NCBI GenBank assembly: GCA_964520895.1
Contig: CAZFOR010000007.1
Coordinates: forward strand, 1-44,791
From: SIG350 sp964520895
GTDB taxonomy: Bacteria; Bacillota; Clostridia; TANB77; SIG350
Reading direction: 5' to 3'
Length of the DNA: 44,791 nucleotides
This document shows, in pieces, positions 24,241 through 33,072 of this stretch. The notes under the pieces were generated by a model. That model was not told the origin of the DNA, searched no databases, and saw nothing but the letters and a program-made list of their open reading frames with translations. A program made the translations under genes and the position numbers. Each line of letters opens with the position of its first letter. Positions within the stretch are counted from its first letter, which is position 1.

Positions 24241-24993
24241 ATGAAGAAAAAAGTAATTTGTTTTATATGTATAATTGTTATTGCTTTTTGTAATGTATCA
24301 TTTGCATCTTGGATAGATGACGGATATTCATGGGCGAGAAATAATGGGATAATTGGAACAAAAACTACTTCACAATTATTAAAAAATATGACAGCAGAAG
24401 ACTTTTATACAATGTTATTTAAATATTTTGATAAAAATCCAACAGCTTTTTATGCTTCAGTACAATATCAAGATGATTATTTTAAAATGGATGATTATAA
24501 AACTGATAATTATATTTTGGTTTCAATGGATAGAGAGTTAACTAAAATTGTTGCTAAAGAGTGGATTACAAACGCAGAATATAAAAAAGGAATTACTTTA
24601 ATTGAAAATGCTCAAAATATTTTAAATAAAAATGGTAAGTATTTTACAGATGAGGAAAAACAAAATATAGAATATTATTTAAAAGTAATGAGATATTTAT
24701 TACGTGAAAAAATATATGATAATGAATTTAAATTAACACAATATGCTAGTGTTCCGTTAAATGGACCTAAATTTATTGAATATAGACTAATACCATATTA
24801 TGGTGTTATTTCAAGAGAAGAATTTTTGAATTTAATGTATAAATATTCTCAGGCACATAATAATACATTTTCTACAGGACAATGTATTGGTTATTATATA
24901 CAACAAAACGTATTAAAAGGATATGACAACAATTTTATGTTGGCAGTTAAATTAAATTATGCACATTTTACTACTTTCTTATCAAGAATGTAG
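24241..24993 (+). CDS. Secreted SLH-like protein at the head of the pilus cluster
   Basis: A signal peptide (KKKVICFICIIVIAFCNVSFA) is followed at once by WIDDGYSWARNNGIIGTKTT, which matches the start of S-layer homology domains. A helical middle part (about residues 80-180) follows, then a second SLH-like stretch (SREEFLNLMYKY and GYYIQQNVLKGYDN). The two half-domains could bind secondary wall polymers. The protein is secreted and 250 residues long. It ends 32 bases before the PilM-PilN fusion, in the same direction, so it may anchor or guide the pilus through the wall; that role is inferred from position. AGGTGG precedes the ATG. Confidence 0.75.
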   Translation: MKKKVICFICIIVIAFCNVSFASWIDDGYSWARNNGIIGTKTTSQLLKNMTAEDFYTMLFKYFDKNPTAFYASVQYQDDYFKMDDYKTDNYILVSMDRELTKIVAKEWITNAEYKKGITLIENAQNILNKNGKYFTDEEKQNIEYYLKVMRYLLREKIYDNEFKLTQYASVPLNGPKFIEYRLIPYYGVISREEFLNLMYKYSQAHNNTFSTGQCIGYYIQQNVLKGYDNNFMLAVKLNYAHFTTFLSRM

Positions 24994-25025
24994 TTTATTA
25001 AATATTTTACAAAGGAGAGAGAAGA

Positions 25026-26750
25026 ATGCCATATTGTTTGGGTTTGTATGTTGAAGATAATTATATAAAATATGCAAAAGTTTTAAACGAAAAAGAACAA
25101 GATCCAAAAGTTGAAACTCATGGTGTTGTTTTTTATGACAATTTAAGTATGGCATTAGAACAAATTATTAAGGAAACATATAGCTATAACTGTGATATAA
25201 GTACTAATTTGAACAATGAGTTTTATAACTATTTTGATGTTTTTTCAGGAATAAATCAATCAAGTTTAAAAAAACATTTAAAATTAGTTTTTGCAGAACA
25301 AGTTTGTGCTGAAAAAAACATTAATCCTTCATCAATTGAGTCTAGGTATATAGTGGGTAATAAAAAATTTGATAATGATCAAAGAGAAGTAGTATATGTA
25401 TCTGCTAATAAAAGTGATATATTATCAAAAAAACAAACATTTAAGAATAAAATGAAAAAGTTATTACCTATTAGTATTGCAAATTTAAGTTTACTAGATA
25501 TTGATGATACTACTAATACAGCAATATTAAATATTGATTCATACACTACTTTAACTATTGTCTTACAAGGACAAGTTAAAAAAGTATTTAATATAAATAT
25601 TGGTATGAGCAATATATTATCAAAACTAAATCAAAAATACAGTTCATATTCAAAATCATATGAAAGATGTAAGGCTACAACAATATATACAGAGGGAAGT
25701 AAAGATTTACTTCAAGATGATTCTGATGATTCAGAACAAATTACACCTTTGTTATATGATTTGGGACAAAGAATAGTTGCATTATTAAGGGAATATCAAG
25801 GAATAATTAATAAGATTTATATAACAGGTTCTTGTGTTGCAATAAATAATGTTGATTTGTATTTCGAAGAAATGCTAAACGATATAAGTGTTGAAATATT
25901 AAAACCAAATTTTGTTATGAAAAATCTTGAGTTATCAAACAAGATTAAGGATTTTACAGAAGTAAATGCAGCAATTGCTTTAGCAATTTCTAATGGCAAA
26001 ATTAATGATTATGATATGAATTTTGTTGCACAAAACCTTATTGGCGAACAATTCGCAGCTATTAAAGATAATAAAGTTATTTCAAATTTATCTCAGAAAA
26101 TGCCAAAAATTAAGCCAAAAGAAAAAGAAGTTAAGGTAAAGGCACCTAAATTAGATAAAAAATTAAATTTTAATTTTAACATAATTGTTAGAGAAAATAT
26201 GGTTGTTACATTTCTTTTGATAGGATATATATGTATAACAGCATTTATATCAAATAAATATAAAACTAATACTCAATTACTTGCTACTCAAACAGCTAAA
26301 GTTAATCAGACTATAGCTACTATAGATGCAGACAAAAAGGAAATAACGACAAATATACAAAAATACAACGATTTACAGGCTAAAATAAATGAACTTTCAG
26401 AACAATTAAATGAAATTAATGGAGTAACATATGATGTGCCTAGTTTTCTAACAAGAGTGGCATTAGTTATACCAGATGATGTTTTGGTTACTAAAATATA
26501 TATATCTTCAGATAAGAAAATTACTATTGATGCACAATGTACAACATATGCACCATTAGGTTTCTTTATTACAAATCTTAAAGATGAAGAAATAATGAAG
26601 AATATAACAACACAAATAGTTGATAGTACTCAAAGTTCTGTAGAAGATGAAGAAGCAGCTGGTAGTATATCAAATGAAGGTCAAACAGGTGTTAGTGCTG
26701 GTAGTATTGGGGCTATTCAAAAAATAATTATTAGTGGAGAAATAATATGA
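25026..26750 (+). CDS. PilM-PilN fusion, type IV pilus alignment/assembly protein
   Basis: Residues 1-355 look like PilM, the actin-like cytoplasmic ATPase that links the motor to the alignment complex: LGLYVEDNYIKYAKV, then a second phosphate-binding-type strand set (TAILNIDSYTTLTIVLQG) and a late glycine strand (IYITGSCVAINNVDLYFEEML). After a Lys-rich linker (KPKEKEVKVKAPKL) come one membrane helix (MVVTFLLIGYICITAFIS), a coiled coil and an extracytoplasmic domain, the layout of PilN. PilM and PilN normally are separate proteins that bind through the PilN N-terminus, so the fusion makes the contact covalent. It overlaps the next gene by four bases (ATGA). Confidence 0.8.
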   Translation: MPYCLGLYVEDNYIKYAKVLNEKEQDPKVETHGVVFYDNLSMALEQIIKETYSYNCDISTNLNNEFYNYFDVFSGINQSSLKKHLKLVFAEQVCAEKNINPSSIESRYIVGNKKFDNDQREVVYVSANKSDILSKKQTFKNKMKKLLPISIANLSLLDIDDTTNTAILNIDSYTTLTIVLQGQVKKVFNINIGMSNILSKLNQKYSSYSKSYERCKATTIYTEGSKDLLQDDSDDSEQITPLLYDLGQRIVALLREYQGIINKIYITGSCVAINNVDLYFEEMLNDISVEILKPNFVMKNLELSNKIKDFTEVNAAIALAISNGKINDYDMNFVAQNLIGEQFAAIKDNKVISNLSQKMPKIKPKEKEVKVKAPKLDKKLNFNFNIIVRENMVVTFLLIGYICITAFISNKYKTNTQLLATQTAKVNQTIATIDADKKEITTNIQKYNDLQAKINELSEQLNEINGVTYDVPSFLTRVALVIPDDVLVTKIYISSDKKITIDAQCTTYAPLGFFITNLKDEEIMKNITTQIVDSTQSSVEDEEAAGSISNEGQTGVSAGSIGAIQKIIISGEII

Positions 26751-27325
26751 ATAAAAATGGATTATTAGTAATATTTAATTTAATAGTTATAGTTTTAATG
26801 GTTGTTTGTCCAGTATGGGGACTTAAAATTTCAAATGATTTTAAGATATATTCATATAAGGAATTAAAGCAGCAAAAAGAAGCTTATCAAGTTGTTTTAA
26901 ATGACTATAACAAATTGGTTGATACAAATTACAATAGTGCATTATCAAATTTAAATAAAGAAAAAGAAGCTTATGAACAAGCAAAACAAAGATTTGAACA
27001 AATAAAAAGTGTAAATTCTTATGATGAACTAGTTAGATTATCAATAGGAAGACAATATAATTTGGAATTTGTATGGGTAAAATTAGATTTACTTGCTAGA
27101 AATAATAATTTAGGAGCAAACTTCAAATTAAACAAATCAACAGAAACAACATATTATGATATAGCTGTAACATTAACAGGTGATTATTTATCAATAAAAA
27201 ATTATATATATGATATATTAATTGATATGGATTTACAGTTTAAATCTGAAGATATAACAATTGTACCACAAGGGGACGGACTAGTAGCAACGTTTGTGAT
27301 TAAGAATATTGATATAATTATGTAA
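26747..27325 (+). CDS. pilO: PilO-like alignment complex protein
   Basis: A 192-residue protein with one N-terminal membrane helix (LLVIFNLIVIVLMVVCPVW), a coiled coil (about 45-90, NLNKEKEAYEQAKQRFEQIK) and an extracytoplasmic ferredoxin-like domain in which AVTLTGDYLSIKNYIYDI is the strand-helix pattern of PilO. PilN and PilO form heterodimers that align the pilus machine. Translational coupling to the PilM-PilN gene by ATGA supports the pairing. Sequence similarity is weak by eye; the assignment rests on order, size and topology. Confidence 0.75.
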   Translation: MNKNGLLVIFNLIVIVLMVVCPVWGLKISNDFKIYSYKELKQQKEAYQVVLNDYNKLVDTNYNSALSNLNKEKEAYEQAKQRFEQIKSVNSYDELVRLSIGRQYNLEFVWVKLDLLARNNNLGANFKLNKSTETTYYDIAVTLTGDYLSIKNYIYDILIDMDLQFKSEDITIVPQGDGLVATFVIKNIDIIM

Positions 27326-27336
27326 GGAGTAATATA

Positions 27337-27762
27337 ATGGATGAAAAGAGAAATGTAATTATAAATAACATAATATCAATTTTTGTGAGTTTAGTACTTG
27401 TAATTATATTATTGTTTGTATATAATATGTTCATGGCGCCAAAGCAATTAGAAATAACAGAAATAGATTATACTCCTATAGACAGAACTGAATATAGTAT
27501 AAACGATGATCAATTAGATGGAACATTGTTTGATACATTAAATTTTCAATTTACTGATAAGGATTTAGATAGATATGAAGATTTAAAGGAATATTATAAA
27601 GGGAGAGACAATCCATTTAATGTATCAGAAAACAGAAATGAAGTAACAATGCCTGATTTTAATAAAGGTAGTAATTCAGATAAAGATATTGATAATGATA
27701 CTGGTACTTCAAATGTACAAGGTAATAATGGAAATGATGATATAGATATTATATTAGACTAA
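27337..27762 (+). CDS. PilP-like single-TM protein
   Basis: A 141-residue protein with one membrane helix (ISIFVSLVLVIILLFVYNMFM), an acidic outside region with KEYYKGRDNPFN and an Asp/Asn-rich tail. The GRDNPF motif resembles the GRDPF segment of PilP, which joins PilN-PilO in Gram-negative systems, and the gene stands in the PilP place, right after PilO. In a Gram-positive cell there is no outer-membrane secretin for it to contact, so it would have an altered function. The similarity is short and could be chance. AAGGAG precedes the ATG. Confidence 0.6.
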   Translation: MDEKRNVIINNIISIFVSLVLVIILLFVYNMFMAPKQLEITEIDYTPIDRTEYSINDDQLDGTLFDTLNFQFTDKDLDRYEDLKEYYKGRDNPFNVSENRNEVTMPDFNKGSNSDKDIDNDTGTSNVQGNNGNDDIDIILD

Positions 27763-27848
27763 ATTAAATTGCTTATCAAATTCTATATTAATATATAGAA
27801 GTTAATATAGATTACTATTTAAATTAATATTGAAAGGAGGTGAAACAT

Positions 27849-28346
27849 ATGAGAAAAGGTATATCTTTAGTAGCTTTAATTATTACAATTATCGTATTAA
27901 TTATATTAACAGCTGCAGTTATTATGACTGGAGGTGATTCACCTGCACAAGCTAAACAAGCTGTTTTCTTTAACGACGTTACAACAGTTCAAGAAGCTGT
28001 AACATTAGCTAGATTAAACAATTATGTAGCAGCAAATACAGGCGATACAACTGTTACTGAATGGACAGGTATCCTTGCTTCAGGAGCTGTAGAAGTTAAT
28101 GGTATCAGCACATGTCAAGGATTTGCATCAGGTGCAGAAGTTGCATTGAATTTATCAATGACTAACGCACAATTAAACAAATTTGCAGTAGATCCAGCAA
28201 CAGGTATTGTTTATTTAAGAACAGGTGTTATAATTGATAGTAAAGATGCTTCAGGAAGTGCAATTACACAAACTTACTATAACAAAACTGCAATAGTAGG
28301 AAGTGCAGTAGCAGGAGCTGTTTCAATAGCAAACTATTCATTATAA
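27849..28346 (+). CDS. pilA: Major type IV pilin
   Basis: The ATG at 27849 follows GAAAGGAGGTG, a near-perfect ribosome site. The short leader MRKG is followed by ISLVALIITIIVLIILTAAVIM; cleavage is expected after Gly. Residue 5 of the mature protein is Val, not the usual Glu. The mature pilin is about 161 residues, with a helical spine and an Ala/Thr/Gly-rich globular head with one Cys (about 96). Codon choice differs from neighbours: many C-ending codons (AAC, GAC, ATC, GGC), a sign of high expression. Hairpins lie on both sides, and the cluster position between the alignment and the motor genes fits the major subunit. Confidence 0.87.
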   Translation: MRKGISLVALIITIIVLIILTAAVIMTGGDSPAQAKQAVFFNDVTTVQEAVTLARLNNYVAANTGDTTVTEWTGILASGAVEVNGISTCQGFASGAEVALNLSMTNAQLNKFAVDPATGIVYLRTGVIIDSKDASGSAITQTYYNKTAIVGSAVAGAVSIANYSL

Positions 28347-28368
28347 TACAAACAGTAATACTTAAATT

Positions 28369-28403
28369 AAGGCATATGCATAATGATTAATGTATATGCC
28401 TTT
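28369..28403 (+). terminator. Hairpin between major pilin and prepilin peptidase genes
   Basis: AAGGCATATGCA (28369-28380) pairs with TGTATATGCCTT (28391-28402), with one G-U pair. Only TTTAATTCT follows, so it probably acts as a partial terminator or mRNA stabiliser that makes pilin transcripts exceed downstream ones. Confidence 0.6.
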
Positions 28404-28422
28404 AATTCTATAAGGAGAGAGT

Positions 28423-29229
28423 ATGAATATATTTTTATACATAATAATATGGATAATAGGAATTCTATTTGGTAGTTTCTTTACATTAGCTTCATATAGA
28501 ATACCACTTAATGAAAATATAATATATAAAAGGTCATATTGCCCAAAATGTAAGCACAGACTTGAGTTTTGGGATTTAATACCTGTTTTTAGTTATATTT
28601 TTTTAAATGGTAAATGTAGATATTGTAAAGAGCCTATCGGTAAAAGATATATAATTTTTGAAGCACTAACAGGTTTTATATTTGTATTTTTAGCATATAC
28701 AATGAAAATATCTGTAAGTTCAACTATTTACGATTTGATATTATTTGCACAAAATATATTACTTATGTCTGTGTTAATTATTATATTTGGTATTGCAAAA
28801 GAAAAAAACGTTATAAATAATTCAGTAATATTATTTGGAATATTAGTTAGAACAATTTATTTAGTACTATTTAATGTAGTATTATTTAATACATATTTTA
28901 TGCAAGGCTTTGAAATATTATTAATAACATTGATAATATATTTTGTTATGTATTTAATATTTAAGGAAAACAAGGATGAAATATTTGATAGATTATTTAG
29001 TATAATTTTATTAATTTCATTTATATCATATTTATTTGGAATGAATATGGCAATAATAATATTATTAGCAACTATATTATGTGTACTTACAGAAAAATAT
29101 GTGTTTAGAAAAAAAGAAAATGTGGCAAAATACTTATCAATATTTGGTATAATAACGATTGTAGCTATAAATATTGATTGTTTTGATTTGATATATAATA
29201 TTATAGTTAGTAATAGGTGGATATTATGA
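28423..29229 (+). CDS. pilD: Prepilin peptidase-like protein (PilD) with altered catalytic site
   Basis: The N-terminal third is classical: GILFGSFFTLASYRIP, then a zinc-binding loop with Cys40, Cys43, Cys65 and Cys68 (CPKCKHRLEFWDLIPVFSYI, CRYCKEPIGKRY) and several membrane helices (268 residues). PilD/TFPP enzymes cut prepilin leaders and often methylate the new N-terminus. In the A24 part, the first catalytic Asp (in I-D-x5-IP) lines up with Gly123 in IFGIAKEKNVINN. The GxGD motif is replaced by EIFD (Asp189). So at least one of the two aspartates is missing. It overlaps the next gene by four bases. Confidence 0.82.
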   Translation: MNIFLYIIIWIIGILFGSFFTLASYRIPLNENIIYKRSYCPKCKHRLEFWDLIPVFSYIFLNGKCRYCKEPIGKRYIIFEALTGFIFVFLAYTMKISVSSTIYDLILFAQNILLMSVLIIIFGIAKEKNVINNSVILFGILVRTIYLVLFNVVLFNTYFMQGFEILLITLIIYFVMYLIFKENKDEIFDRLFSIILLISFISYLFGMNMAIIILLATILCVLTEKYVFRKKENVAKYLSIFGIITIVAINIDCFDLIYNIIVSNRWIL

Positions 29230-29645
29230 TGAAAAAAAGAAAAGGATTTGTAGTTGCAGAACTAATATTTGGTTTTATATTTTTAACAATGTTTATACTT
29301 ACAAATATTATGATACACGTAAATGCACTTAAAAATGTAAAAGAAATACAAAGACAAACTGTTGCGACTAATTTAATAATAAAAAAACTAGAAGAAATAC
29401 AAGCTGTTTCATATGAAAGTGTGGATAATGAAACATATTATCCAATAGAAAATCAAAATTATTTGATAACTGTAACGGTTAATGAACTTACAAATCCACC
29501 AGAATTAGTTGATTACTATAATTTAATAAAAGAAGTTACAGTTAATATAACATACAAAGTTGGTGGAAACAATGAGCAAGTTGAGATTAAAATATTAAGG
29601 GTTGGTCCAATGACTTTAATACCTGTTGAGGAACCAACAGTATAA
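29226..29645 (+). CDS. Minor pilin, PilV-like
   Basis: The start at 29226 (ATGATG) overlaps the peptidase stop and follows TAGGTGG. The product is about 139 residues. MMKKRKG is the leader; FVVAELIFGFIFLTMFIL is the hydrophobic helix and has Glu at +5 of the mature form, as in typical pilins. The mature part has strands (YYPIENQNYLITVTVNEL, VTVNITYKVGGNNEQVEIKI) as in PilV/GspI-type minor pilins. It is the first of three minor pilin-like genes in a row. Confidence 0.8.
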   Translation: MMKKRKGFVVAELIFGFIFLTMFILTNIMIHVNALKNVKEIQRQTVATNLIIKKLEEIQAVSYESVDNETYYPIENQNYLITVTVNELTNPPELVDYYNLIKEVTVNITYKVGGNNEQVEIKILRVGPMTLIPVEEPTV

Positions 29646-29657
29646 ACGGAGGAGAAT

Positions 29658-30101
29658 ATGAGAAAAGGTGTAAGTCTAGCATCATTAATAATATATATAA
29701 TTGGACTTTCAACAATACTTGGAATAGTTGCAGCATTTAATATAAATATTATGGATACATCAAATGAATTTGTTGCAATTTCTAAAATAAATGAGCAATA
29801 TACAATTTTTAACATGTATTTTTTGAAGACAATTAAAAATGCAACACAAATGACTGCTACAAGTAATACTGTTACTATAGATGGTACAAAAACATATACA
29901 TATAATAGCAATGATAGAACAGTATTATATAGTGATGGGGTAAATAATAACATAGTTGTGTGTAAATATGTGGATAATCTTGTGTTTACGAATTTATCTG
30001 AAGGTATAGTTTCAGTAGATATTACTTTTAAAATTAAAAATACATTATATGAACCACAAAATATAAATTTTGTAGTTGGGAGGGGATACGATGCCATCTA
30101 A
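29658..30101 (+). CDS. Minor pilin, PilW-like
   Basis: The leader MRKG is followed by VSLASLIIYIIGLSTILGIVAA, a pilin-type helix without Glu5. The mature part (about 143 residues) is mostly beta, including NTVTIDGTKTYTYNSNDRTV and SVDITFKIKNTLYEP, a pattern of PilW/GspJ-type minor pilins. CGGAGGAG precedes the ATG. It overlaps the next gene by 11 bases. Confidence 0.75.
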   Translation: MRKGVSLASLIIYIIGLSTILGIVAAFNINIMDTSNEFVAISKINEQYTIFNMYFLKTIKNATQMTATSNTVTIDGTKTYTYNSNDRTVLYSDGVNNNIVVCKYVDNLVFTNLSEGIVSVDITFKIKNTLYEPQNINFVVGRGYDAI

Positions 30102-30321
30102 AAAAGGTTCAGCAGTAATTTATGTAGTCATTGCTGTATTAGTACTTGGTACAATAATGTCGTATATATATGCAAGTACAACAAATGCACAAATAAATCA
30201 GTTAATGCAAATTCAAGAAATTGAGCAAATATATGAAAAAGATGTTAGTACAAGTTCAGCAATATCTCAAATATACCAAGGATTTATTGATCAAATACCA
30301 AGTGCTAGTGTAAGCGAATAA
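30091..30321 (+). CDS. Short PilX-like minor pilin
   Basis: The ATG at 30091 follows GGGAGGGG; 76 residues. MPSKKGSAVIYVVIAVLVLG is a prepilin-like N-terminus (K-K-G then a hydrophobic helix), with no Glu5 as in PilX/GspK-type proteins. The remaining 45 residues are a helix with no globular head, so it is very short for the class; it could be a tip adaptor or a reduced PilX. No stop or frameshift suggests truncation. Confidence 0.65.
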   Translation: MPSKKGSAVIYVVIAVLVLGTIMSYIYASTTNAQINQLMQIQEIEQIYEKDVSTSSAISQIYQGFIDQIPSASVSE

Positions 30322-30347
30322 TTATTAAATAGGGAGGAATATAAACA

Positions 30348-31970
30348 ATGAATAGTAAAAGACCATTAGGTGTTGAATTATTAAGTAGAGGATTAGTTAC
30401 AGAAAATGATATTGATAGTGTAATAGCATATCAAAGAGAGCATCCTAAAATGAAAACAGGAGAAATTTTCTATGTATTAAGTATATGCTCAGCAAAGCAA
30501 ATATTAGATATAATTGAGGAAACAACTGGGCAAAAAACTATATGTTTAACTAAAGCTGATATAAAAGTATCAACTTCAAAATACTTGCCTATGGATTATA
30601 TAAAAGAAAAAAAAGTTATTCCTTTTTCAATAGATGGAAATGTAATTAATATAGCTTTTGGAGATATAGATAATACTGTATTAATTCAAGATGTTGAAAA
30701 AAGAATGGAAGACATGGGATTAAAGGTAGAAAAATATTTAACATTTTCTAATTTAATTGATGAAGCTATAAGTTCTAATATTTTACAAAATATTAGAAAG
30801 ATAAAAATAATTGGAGATGTATCATCTACTGTAAATAAAATTATATTAGATTCAATGAAAAAAAGAGCAAGTGATATTCACTTTGAACCAGTAGAGAACG
30901 GAATTAGAATTCGTATTAGAATTGATGGTGAATTATTAACTTATGGAATAGTGGAAGAAGAACATAAACAACAAATAATTGGTAGATTAAAAGCTATTTC
31001 AAATATGTTCCAAGAAAGACAAGAATCACAAGATGGTAGAATAACACTATATCCTGATTATAATATCCGTGTATCTTCACAAAAAAATATACATGGTGAA
31101 AAGTTTGTATTAAGATTATTAAAGAAAAATGCAGATGTATTAGATTTTGGAGAACTAGGATATCCAAATGATAATAATTTTATGAAAGAATACTTCAAAC
31201 AAGTAAATGGCATGACAATACTAACAGCACCTACTGGTGAAGGAAAAACAACAACGTTATATTCAATAATTAGACAATTAAATGATCCAACAATAAATAT
31301 AACTACAGTTGAAGATCCTGTTGAAATTAGAATTGAAGGATTAAACCAAATTGAAGTAAGTGATAATATAAGTTTTTCAGATTCATTAAGAACTGTATTG
31401 AGACAAGATCCAGACATAATACTTGTAGGTGAGATTAGAGACCAAGAGACAGCTCAAATTGCTGCGGAATCTGCGCATACAGGACATTATGTGTTAACTA
31501 CACTTCATACTATTAGTGCATTAGAGGCAATAACTAGACTTAGAAAATTAGGTTTGACTGATTATGATGTTAGTGGAACAATATCTACTATTGTTTCTCA
31601 AAGATTAGTAAGAAGATTATGTACTTGCAAAAAAGAAAGAGAATTTACACCTGATGAAATAAAAATTATTGAAAATATTAATAATAAATATAATACGGAA
31701 TTTAATTATAAACAATTAAAAGCATATTCACCAGTTGGATGTGAAAGATGTGAAGGAACAGGATATTATGAAAGAATAGCCGTGTATGAAATAGTTAAAT
31801 TTGATGATATAATTAGAGATATGATAAACAGAGGAAAGTCAGCACTTGAAATTAGAGAATATTTATTAGAGCAAGGTTATCAACCAATACAAGTTGAGAG
31901 TCTAAGAAAAATATTAAATGGTATAACAACATTTAGTGAAGTTGAGAAGAAAATTAATTTAAATGGATAG
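30348..31970 (+). CDS. pilB: Type IV pilus assembly ATPase PilB
   Basis: The 540 residues comprise an N-terminal MshEN/GSPII_E_N domain (VELLSRGLVTENDIDSVIAY, about 1-130) and the ATPase domain: ASDIHFEP, Walker A APTGEGKTT (about 294-302), Asp box VEDPVEIRIEG, Walker B DPDIILVGEIRD, His box GHYVLTTLHT, and the zinc tetracysteine loop of extension motors (LCTCKK and GCERCEGTG). It powers pilin addition at the cytoplasmic side. GGGAGGA precedes the ATG. Confidence 0.96.
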   Translation: MNSKRPLGVELLSRGLVTENDIDSVIAYQREHPKMKTGEIFYVLSICSAKQILDIIEETTGQKTICLTKADIKVSTSKYLPMDYIKEKKVIPFSIDGNVINIAFGDIDNTVLIQDVEKRMEDMGLKVEKYLTFSNLIDEAISSNILQNIRKIKIIGDVSSTVNKIILDSMKKRASDIHFEPVENGIRIRIRIDGELLTYGIVEEEHKQQIIGRLKAISNMFQERQESQDGRITLYPDYNIRVSSQKNIHGEKFVLRLLKKNADVLDFGELGYPNDNNFMKEYFKQVNGMTILTAPTGEGKTTTLYSIIRQLNDPTINITTVEDPVEIRIEGLNQIEVSDNISFSDSLRTVLRQDPDIILVGEIRDQETAQIAAESAHTGHYVLTTLHTISALEAITRLRKLGLTDYDVSGTISTIVSQRLVRRLCTCKKEREFTPDEIKIIENINNKYNTEFNYKQLKAYSPVGCERCEGTGYYERIAVYEIVKFDDIIRDMINRGKSALEIREYLLEQGYQPIQVESLRKILNGITTFSEVEKKINLNG

Positions 31971-31981
31971 GAGATAATAAT

Positions 31982-33070
31982 ATGCTAGAAAAATTATTAG
32001 ATATTGCAATAGAGCAAGATGCATCTGATTTACATCTTGTACAAGGAATAAAACCATATTTAAGAGTAAAAAGAGAATTAATAGAACTTTCTGATCTTGA
32101 TGTTTTAAAGCCACAAGATACAGAAGAAATATTTAAAACTATAATTAAAAATGATCCATATAAAATTAAATATTTTGAGCAGGCAAGAAAATTAGATACA
32201 TCATATAAACATAAAGATATAAGATGTAGGGTCAATGTTTCTCTTAGTGAAGGATATCACACATTAACTATTAGATTAATTAAAAATACTTTACCTGAAT
32301 TTGAATCATTAGGCTTACCGGAAGTTGTAAAATCTTTAATTTTACAGCCACAAGGATTATTACTAGTTACAGGTAAAACTAATTCAGGTAAATCAACAAC
32401 TTTAAATGTAATGATAGATAGAATAAATCAAACACAAAAAAAGAAAATAATATCATTAGAAAATCCAATTGAATTTATGCATAAAAGTAATCAAAGTATA
32501 ATTGTGCAAAAAGAAGTAGGAGAAGTTAGTGATTCTAAAACATTTAGTGAAGGTGTTAAAAATGCATTAAGAGAAGATGCAGATATATTGGTTGCAGGTG
32601 AGATTAGAGATAGAGAAACAATGGATGCTGCTATTGAAATGGCAGAATCAGGGCATTTAGTGGTAGGAACTCTACATACTAAATCATGTGCTGAAACAAT
32701 AGATAGAATTATTAACTTTTATGAAGTAAAAGACCAAATGAATATAAAATATTTAATGTCAACATTATTAAAATCAATAATTAGTCAGAGACTAGTAAAA
32801 GGTATTAATGGTGATTTAGTATTAATACCAGAGGTAATGATAATAGATAATATTATGGCAGGAAGTATAAGAAAAGATAAATTTAGTGTAGCAGAAATTG
32901 AAGACTTAATTCAAACAGGATTTGATAAAGGAAATATAAGTTATGTATATTCATTAGCAAAAGCATATGTTGAAGAAAAATTAACATTAGAACAAGTTAA
33001 GGAACTAACAGAAGAAAAGAATTTTGAAGCTTTGAATAGAATAATAATGCAGTTAAAAATTAGGAGGTAA
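31982..33070 (+). CDS. pilT: Pilus retraction ATPase PilT
   Basis: The 362-residue protein has the PilT layout: an N-terminal PAS-like domain (LDIAIEQDASDLHLVQGIKPYLRV), Walker A GKTNSGKST (about 130-138, with Asn-Ser in place of the common Gly-Ser neighbours), Asp box SLENPIEFM, Walker B EDADILVAGEIRD, His box GHLVVGTLHTKS and ISQRLVKG. It lacks the tetracysteine loop of PilB. It disassembles pili and drives twitching or DNA uptake. It begins 11 bases after pilB and ends two bases before pilC. Confidence 0.94.
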   Translation: MLEKLLDIAIEQDASDLHLVQGIKPYLRVKRELIELSDLDVLKPQDTEEIFKTIIKNDPYKIKYFEQARKLDTSYKHKDIRCRVNVSLSEGYHTLTIRLIKNTLPEFESLGLPEVVKSLILQPQGLLLVTGKTNSGKSTTLNVMIDRINQTQKKKIISLENPIEFMHKSNQSIIVQKEVGEVSDSKTFSEGVKNALREDADILVAGEIRDRETMDAAIEMAESGHLVVGTLHTKSCAETIDRIINFYEVKDQMNIKYLMSTLLKSIISQRLVKGINGDLVLIPEVMIIDNIMAGSIRKDKFSVAEIEDLIQTGFDKGNISYVYSLAKAYVEEKLTLEQVKELTEEKNFEALNRIIMQLKIRR

Positions 33071-33072
33071 TT

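Noticed and set aside
29516..30097. A 193-residue minus-strand protein opposite two minor pilin genes
   Set aside because: It covers two coupled pilin genes on the opposite strand, has no ribosome site and breaks the operon logic.
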